From: Sesamum alatum
Taxonomy: Eukaryota; Streptophyta; Magnoliopsida; Lamiales; Pedaliaceae
NCBI GenBank assembly: GCA_034509735.1
Contig: JACGWO010000004.1
Coordinates: forward strand, 26,021,395-26,085,394
DNA: 64,000 nucleotides
Direction: 5' to 3'
Position 1 is the stretch's first letter, and the number at the start of each line of letters is the position of its first letter. Shown piece after piece: positions 58,130 through 64,000 of the stretch. The notes beneath the pieces were generated by a model. It made no database searches. It was not told where the DNA came from and saw only the letters and a list, made by a program, of their open reading frames with translations. The position numbers were made by a program, and so were the translations under genes.

Positions 58130-60119
58130 TGTTAGAATAGGTGACCATGTAGCCAATCTTGGCGGGCAAAATGTAACCTATTTCTATACAATTTCAGTGT
58201 TTTAATAAACTATTAATGAATAAAGAAGTGAAATTCATTCTGGCATTACTTTGTTTGCGTTCACTTTACTGCTTTATATCTATCTGTTCACTACGCAAAC
58301 AAAGCCCACGGATTGAAAACCTATTTCGGGGACTGGGACTACGCTTGGAGGTAGGTCCATGAAATCAGTCCCGCCGAATCAGTCCGGAAAACTCCAAGTC
58401 AAGAAATCTCAAAAATGGGTACCGGGATTCCCTTTGAGACTTGCACTAAGCATCTGCTGTCGTATTTCATCGACTGGTGACGAAGGTCGTCTAAGCAGTG
58501 TTAGTGGGTTAGCCTGCTACGGAGCAGCTGACTGAGGTGACTCGCGGGAACCGTCTTACGGAGGACCTTGAGTAGGGTCAGCAAGGTATGACGTGTATTC
58601 CCGGTTCCAAAGGTACAGGTCAAGTCCTTTGACTTGGGGAACTGCTGAGTTTACCTGTATATCAGGTGTGTATCTTAGATATGGTGAGAGATTGCCAAGA
58701 AGCACTTGAGTAGTCAAGAAGCCATGTCTAGTGCAGCTCTGGTGTACAAAGTGACAGTAGTTTCCAAGAAAGGATCTGTCTCCTGTCAAAAGGCATTGAC
58801 AGTTGAGTCTCACGTATGCTCTGTGCCTTATCCCTAAAATCTGTGGCCACAGTAACTGAACAGAAGGGAAGGTTTCCCTTGCGGCGTTTAGTAAGGACAG
58901 ACCGACACTTAGGTCCAAAATGGTACCTGCATTTTCCGTGCTCTAGACCCTAAGTGGTGAGACCGTAGACAGAAGGAGAAAAGTACTGTTAGAGCCTAAA
59001 TGTTCATCCCCGATATTTCACCTAGTCTCTAGTGCCATGGACCGTTGCTAGATGGCCACCCATGGTAGCGGACGGATTCTAGGAAATCCGACCAAGTCTA
59101 GCTAAAAGGTAAACCTAAAGAGTCACACACAATCCACACACATCAAGTATTTAATTTAGAATTAAATAATGGAGAAAAGGAATGATTGAATTGGATTTAA
59201 TCGGGTCCTCCATTTTCTTGGAGAATTAATTCCTTCTATTTGATAAAAGGAATTAATCTAATAAATTAGATTTATTAGAGGATTAATTTAATAGGCCTAG
59301 AATAAATATTTATAATTTATTATATTTATTTATTTGGCCTTTGGAATATTTAGTAGGATTTAAATATTCCATTAAATTAAATTAATGGTTGAGATTGAAA
59401 GGGAGAGATGGATGGCTAGGATTAATTTGACTAGGTCAAATACTATTTTGACTAGGACTTTGACTAGGTCCAAATCCTAGTCAAAATAGACCTCTTTAGA
59501 GTTAGAGTTTAAAGAGGATTAAACTCCTCCTCTATATATAGTCCTAGCCTCTCACTGTTTGAAAAGTGATGAAATTCCAACACACACAACACACACATAA
59601 ACTCGGCTCCCTCTCTCCCTTCTCTCGTCCGCCCCCTCTCTCTCACTCTCAAGAAAATACTTCTTGTTTCTTTTGTTCTTGGAACATTAGATCAAAAGGA
59701 GAATTAATACCGTTAATTAATAACATGTTATTAATTCATACTTTTCAATATTATACTTGTTCGTTTGCTAGCACGACGTGCAAGATACGTGGGTGGATTG
59801 CATGTTACTGTTTGGAGAGTCTCAAGAACGAGACTTGGAGCAAAACGGGAACAACGCGAGTAGCAGTTAGAAGACGAAAACGACAATCGGTAGGTTCCGA
59901 TTTAATTTTTCATTCCTTTTATTTTTAATCCTATGGCCTCCATGATTTATTTATGTTCTTTAATATCATGAGATGCGCCGAACACCCGGGAAAGTTCAAG
60001 GGCACACCCCTTGAACGTGTTTATTTATTTTATCTAAGCATGCTCTAATTTTCGTATTTTAATTTTATACCGCGCTTCCGCATTCGCGCTATTTTCCCGG
60101 GACGATCCACAATCTTTCA
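58130..60119 (+). mobile_element. Solo LTR of copia family A, subfamily A2
   Basis: 1,990 bp from TGTTAGAATAGG to CACAATCTTTCA. Perfect TTCCT duplication (58125-58129, 60120-60124). Copia D pol is continuous across it (ending SQSLYIEK... on the left, MLGTTKAWLS-type codons on the right). Same subfamily as 16130-18062 but opposite orientation. Confidence 0.95.
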
Positions 60120-61990
60120 TTCCTAACATCCTTTTAGATCTATCTGTAGATCTTGATGCCAAGGATGTAGGATGCCTCACCCATATCCTTCATGGAGAAT
60201 TGCGTTGACAACCAAGCTTTAGTGGTACCCAACATCTTAGCATCATTCCCAATGAGCAAGATGTCATCCACATAAAGCACCAGAAACGCAACTGAGCTCC
60301 TACTAATCTTTTTGTATACACAAGGATCGGACTCGTTCTTGATGAAATCATATCCCCGTATGATTTCATCAAAACGTATGTTCCAGCTTCAGGAAGCTTG
60401 TTTGAGGCCACAGATGGACCTTTGGAAACGGCAGACCTTCTGGTCTTCTCCAACAGTCGTGAAACCTTTCAGTTGATCCATATAGATCTCTTCCTCTACC
60501 AAACCATTTAGGAAGGCTGTTTTCACGTCCATCTGCCATATTTCATAGTCATACCATGCTGCTATGGCAAGCAGTATCCGAATGGACTTCGCCATTGCTA
60601 CAGGCGAGTAGGTTTCCTCAAAATCGACCCCGGGTCGCTGAGTATAACCCTTCGCCACAATCCTGGCTTTGAAGGTTGTAACCTCCCGTCAGCTCCAAGC
60701 TTACGTTTGTAGACCCATTTACACCCTACGAGTTTAACCCCTTATAGTGGGTCTACTAGGGTCCAAACCTTGTTTGTACCCATCGAGTCCATCTCGGATT
60801 TCATGGCTTCAAGCCACTTGTCCGAATCGATGTCCGACATCGCTTTTCCGTACGTCTTTGGATCATTATCCAATTGACCGGTCAGGCCCATAAATCCATA
60901 CCTATCAGGTGCATGGGATACTCTGGCCGACCTATGGAGGATTGGAACAATATCAGTGGGAACCACTGGCTCAGATGTCAGTGCCGTCTCATGGGGTACC
61001 TCACTTGATTCCTCAAGGAGTACCTCATCGCGTCGACTATTCGATGGAAAACCCTTTTCCAAGTACACTACGTTTCGCGAGACAAAAACCTTTTGCTCGG
61101 AGGGATCATAGAAATAATACCCCGCAGTTTCTTTTGGATAGCCGATGAACCTGCATAAACTAGACCTTGAGTCCAGTTTATCTCCCACTAATCTCTTGAC
61201 ATATGCGGGGCAACCCCACACTTTTAAGTATTTGTAGGAGGCGGGCTTGCCATGCCATATCTCATATGGCATTTGGGATACCTTTTTAGATGGCGCCAAG
61301 TTCAAAACTTTGGCCGCCGTCTCAAGAGCGTATCCCCAGAAAGAAAGGGGGAGTTCGATAAAACTCATCATGGATCGGACCATGTCCAACAAGGACTGAT
61401 TCCTCCTTTCAGACACACCATTAAGCTGTGGTGTTCCAGGAGGGGTCCACTGAGAGAGAATCCCATTCTCTTTTATATAATCAGTAAACTCTCCACTTAA
61501 ATACTCTCCACCTCGATCCGACCGAAGGGCTTTGATCTTTCGACTGGTTTGGTTTTCTACTTCAAGTCCGTATTCCTTAAACCTTCCAAAGGCTTCAGAC
61601 TTGTACCTCATCAGGTAAATATAACCATACCGTGAGTGATCATCGGTAAAGGTTATGAAGTACGTACCCACCTCTAGCTTGAGTATTCAGTGGGCCACAG
61701 ACATCCGTATGGATCAAATCCAACAGACCACTGGCTAGCGTGCTTTGTCCAACAAAGGGTTTCTTGGTCATCTTTCCCTTCAGACAGGATTTGCAGGTCG
61801 GTAGGTTGTCCAAATCATCTATTTCTAGACTCTTTGAGTCCACCAACCTTACTCATCCTATCTTTAGAGATATGACCTAACCTCGCATGCCATATCCGTG
61901 CGTTATTATGATCATCATGTTTTCGTTTGTGTTCTGCAGTCATAATCCAATTAGACTGTTGAAGTATGTATAGACCGTTGACCAATGTAC
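60120..61990 (-). pseudogene. Copia D pol: integrase and RT
   Basis: Right to left: WHARLGHISKDRMSK and CKSCLKGK (61900-61790), core HTDVCGPL (61720), ALRSDRGGEYLS and GVSERRNQSLLD (to 61370), CPAYVKRLVGDKLDSRSSLCRF, then RT (AKGYTQRPGVDFEETYSPVAMAKS, QMDVKTAFLNGLVEEEIYMDQ at 60658-60480). The catalytic YVDD codons persist near 60270 but out of frame. Frameshifts near 61660, 60690 and 60400. Confidence 0.95.
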
Positions 61991-63207
61991 CAAGCAGATG
62001 AGAAATACCATCTTTAATAATGAAAAAACCTTTTTTTATTGATGGTAAATTCATATCCCTCCTTATCAAGAACCGGGATGGAAACAATGTTTTTAATCAT
62101 GCTAGGTACATAGAAACAGTCGTTCCGTACAATCCTAACATGACTACTAATGGCTAACTCTAGTGATCCTACGGCCTCCGCAGCAACGGCCTTGCCATCG
62201 CCTAGCCTCAGGATCATCTCATCCTTGGTTAGCCTTCTGCTTCTTTGCAGTGCCTGCAAATCATTGCAGATGTGAGCACCACTCCCGGTATCCAATACCC
62301 ATGAAGCAGAATTAGTAATCATATTTACTTCAACCACAAACATACCTGGGTTGGAGAGGAGTTGTGGGCACTCCCTCTTCCAATGCCCTTTTCCTTGGCT
62401 ATGCATGCAGACATCATTTGCCTTGGACCGCTGAGAACCATGGGCCTTCCCTTTCCCTTTGCTCAGTCTAACCGGAGCAACGGGGACGCCCGGAGCACGA
62501 GCAGGGGCCGCAACCATCTTCCCTTTGCCCTTCTTCCTCTTCCAGCGTCCGGTCCTCTTGCCATTCACCTTGGAGGTCAAAGCCTCTCCTATCAATACCG
62601 CCAGCGCCGACTTGTGGGTCGTTGCCTCGTATTGGACCAGCACGTTGATCAACTCATGAATAGACTTCTCAAGTCCGTTCATGTTGTAGTTTACAACAAA
62701 CGGGTCATAGGATGGAGGAAGCGACTGGAGGATCACGTCAATGTACGTGTCATTGTTAAGCCCAGCTTTAAGGTCCTCGAGTTTCTCCACTAGGGAGAGC
62801 ATCTTGACCCCATGACTCTGTACAGACGCTCCTTCAGCAAGCTTGGTGCCAAAGAATGCTTTTGTGGTGGCATATCTAATATGCCTATCCGGAACCGCAT
62901 AAACCTCGTTCATGCGGAGCATTATGGCGGAGACGTTGTCCAGCCTCTCATACTGCTTCTGGATGTCGCTAGACATCGAAGCCAGTATGATACTGCGTAC
63001 TTTCCGGTTGTCCTCATGCCATTTCTCGAACGTCAAACGTTCTTCAGGCGTGGACCCCTCTAGTAAGTCGCTCGGTGGCGGCTCGTCCAAGACGTAGCCT
63101 TGGTTCTCGAAATCGAGGACAATTCTCAGGTTTCTCAGCCAGTCCGACTAGTTCGTTCCGTTGAATTTGTAAGTCTCGAGTATCATGGTTAATGGGTTCT
63201 TAGACAT
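61991..63207 (-). pseudogene. Copia D gag and protease
   Basis: The expected ATG is at 63207 (MSKNPLTMILETYKFNGTN), followed by TAG at 63150-63148. The open part from 63090 holds the gag core, basic stretch, a zinc knuckle lacking two cysteines' spacing (CMHSQGKGHWKREC), and WVLDTGSGAHICND. The protease end runs into a frameshift near 62030. One stop plus the shift make it inactive. Confidence 0.95.
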
Positions 63208-64000
63208 ATCATTAATGAAAATGTAAAGCAGAAATTAGCAGATGATGGTAATATTGTTGTTCAAGTTGAAGACTTGGTCTTTTAGTCTTTAACCCTCCCA
63301 CTATTTATACGAAAGTCCGCCACTCTCAAGCGGAGTTTTGGGAAATCATTTCCTAGTGGGCTTGGGATCCACAAGCGTAATCTCCATGCCCCGCTTTTAT
63401 GATTCACATGAAGAAGACCTCGTGGGAGATATCCAATATCATTCTCATCCAATGAGATTCCCAAGATATTTCGCCTCACCTATTCACATGGTTCTGAGGA
63501 CTCCAAGCGAACCATGTTACTAAGTGTTGGGCCCGACCCATCAACCAAATCATGCCTCAAACTGTCGCCCCCCACGACTCGTGAGACAGGGAGATAGCGA
63601 GCGTAGTGTTTTTGTTCACAACAATGGTGCAGCTTTCCCCTAGTCCAAGTGTGCCACGACTCGTGAGACCACACTTGGGTAGTGGTAGCTTCCTCACCAC
63701 ATTGCTGTGGATGGAAGGCTCGGACAGATCAAAATACCATTTTGATCCAAGTCCGTTCTGGGCCTAATATTTAATTTGGACCAACCAAATGAGAGTTTGT
63801 GTATGACCGAGACCTCATCACATTATGGTATTTTAGCATGCATAAATATCCAATATTTAAAGCGATAAATAAATACGCCGCATGCAGAAAACATAGAATA
63901 CCCCTGTTAGGATGATCACAAGCCCAACCCATGCGACCCACTGAGCCCGCAGTGAGTCTATTGGTCTGTCTAGGGTGGTCCTAAATTATTACAATAATAA
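63208..64000 (-). other. Copia D leader (gag-proximal part)
   Basis: It closely matches 35400-36185 in inverted orientation. It holds CACGACTCGTGAGACAGG (63573-63590) and CCACGACTCGTGAGACC (63654-63670), the same spaced pair as in A and B. No gene. The window ends before its GC-rich part would be reached. Confidence 0.85.

Larger units (their letters stand above)
57999..64000 (-). mobile_element. Copia element D (family B type), minus strand, runs off the window
   Basis: Pol, gag and leader read on the minus strand from right to left; the 5' LTR is beyond 64000. Pol is split by a solo LTR (58130-60119) and cut at 57999 by copia C. RNase H, polypurine tract and 3' LTR are missing. Close to B in gag, integrase and leader. 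Confidence 0.9.

Noticed and set aside
1..64000. A novel host-encoded system or gene cluster
   Set aside because: Every coding stretch I could interpret belongs to a transposable element; the unassigned stretches are short and carry no domain I can defend.

Overview
This 64 kb window is plant nuclear DNA made almost entirely of transposable elements. I found no host gene, rRNA, tRNA gene or CRISPR array that I could support. A plant origin follows from the element types: Ty1/copia elements with initiator-Met-tRNA primer sites, gypsy elements of the Tat, Athila and Tekay/Del type, plant L1-type LINEs and a CACTA-like end. The look is that of gene-poor heterochromatin in a eudicot. I cannot name the species.

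Layout. (1) 1-5860: a decayed Tat-type gypsy element on the minus strand (LTR end, polypurine tract, RNase H, RT, protease, gag), with a degraded ORF of the opposite sense where integrase would be expected. (2) 5861-7705: a fragment of a copia-type LTR, then a second copy of the Tat LTR-like sequence. (3) 7706-10343: a possible foldback DNA transposon, the decayed end of a CACTA-like element and a possible SINE. (4) 10344-45557: an Athila-type element expanded by nested insertions. Its 5' LTR and integrase tail each hold a copia solo LTR, and its 3' part was split by a Tekay-like gypsy element (18999-42340). That element was split by copia element B (22108-42162), whose 5' LTR was in turn split by copia element A. 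A lies in an LTR-internal-LTR-leader tandem that has lost its left end. Matching target-site duplications support several steps: ATATA for B, TCCAC/GCCAC (4 of 5) for Tekay, and ATGAA and GTATC for the solo LTRs. (5) 46140-52630: L1-type LINE pieces. One copy appears 5'-inverted, as in twin priming; another 5'-truncated copy, flanked by a 13-bp duplication, sits inside its inverted part; the tail of a third follows. (6) 52631-64000: copia C (plus strand, 5'-truncated) runs into copia D (minus strand), which also holds a solo LTR with a TTCCT duplication.

The copia elements form two related families: A and C, and B and D. They share gag-pol, blocks of LTR sequence, and a long leader with two copies of a palindromic motif. 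Every element read carries stops, frameshifts or catalytic changes. A is the least damaged, but its integrase has Asp where its relatives have the catalytic Glu. The most unusual features are the structured, partly very GC-rich copia leaders, the tandem/deletion junction in A, the LINE inversion and the hairpin array at 8312-8411. All comparisons were made by eye, without alignment software or database searches.
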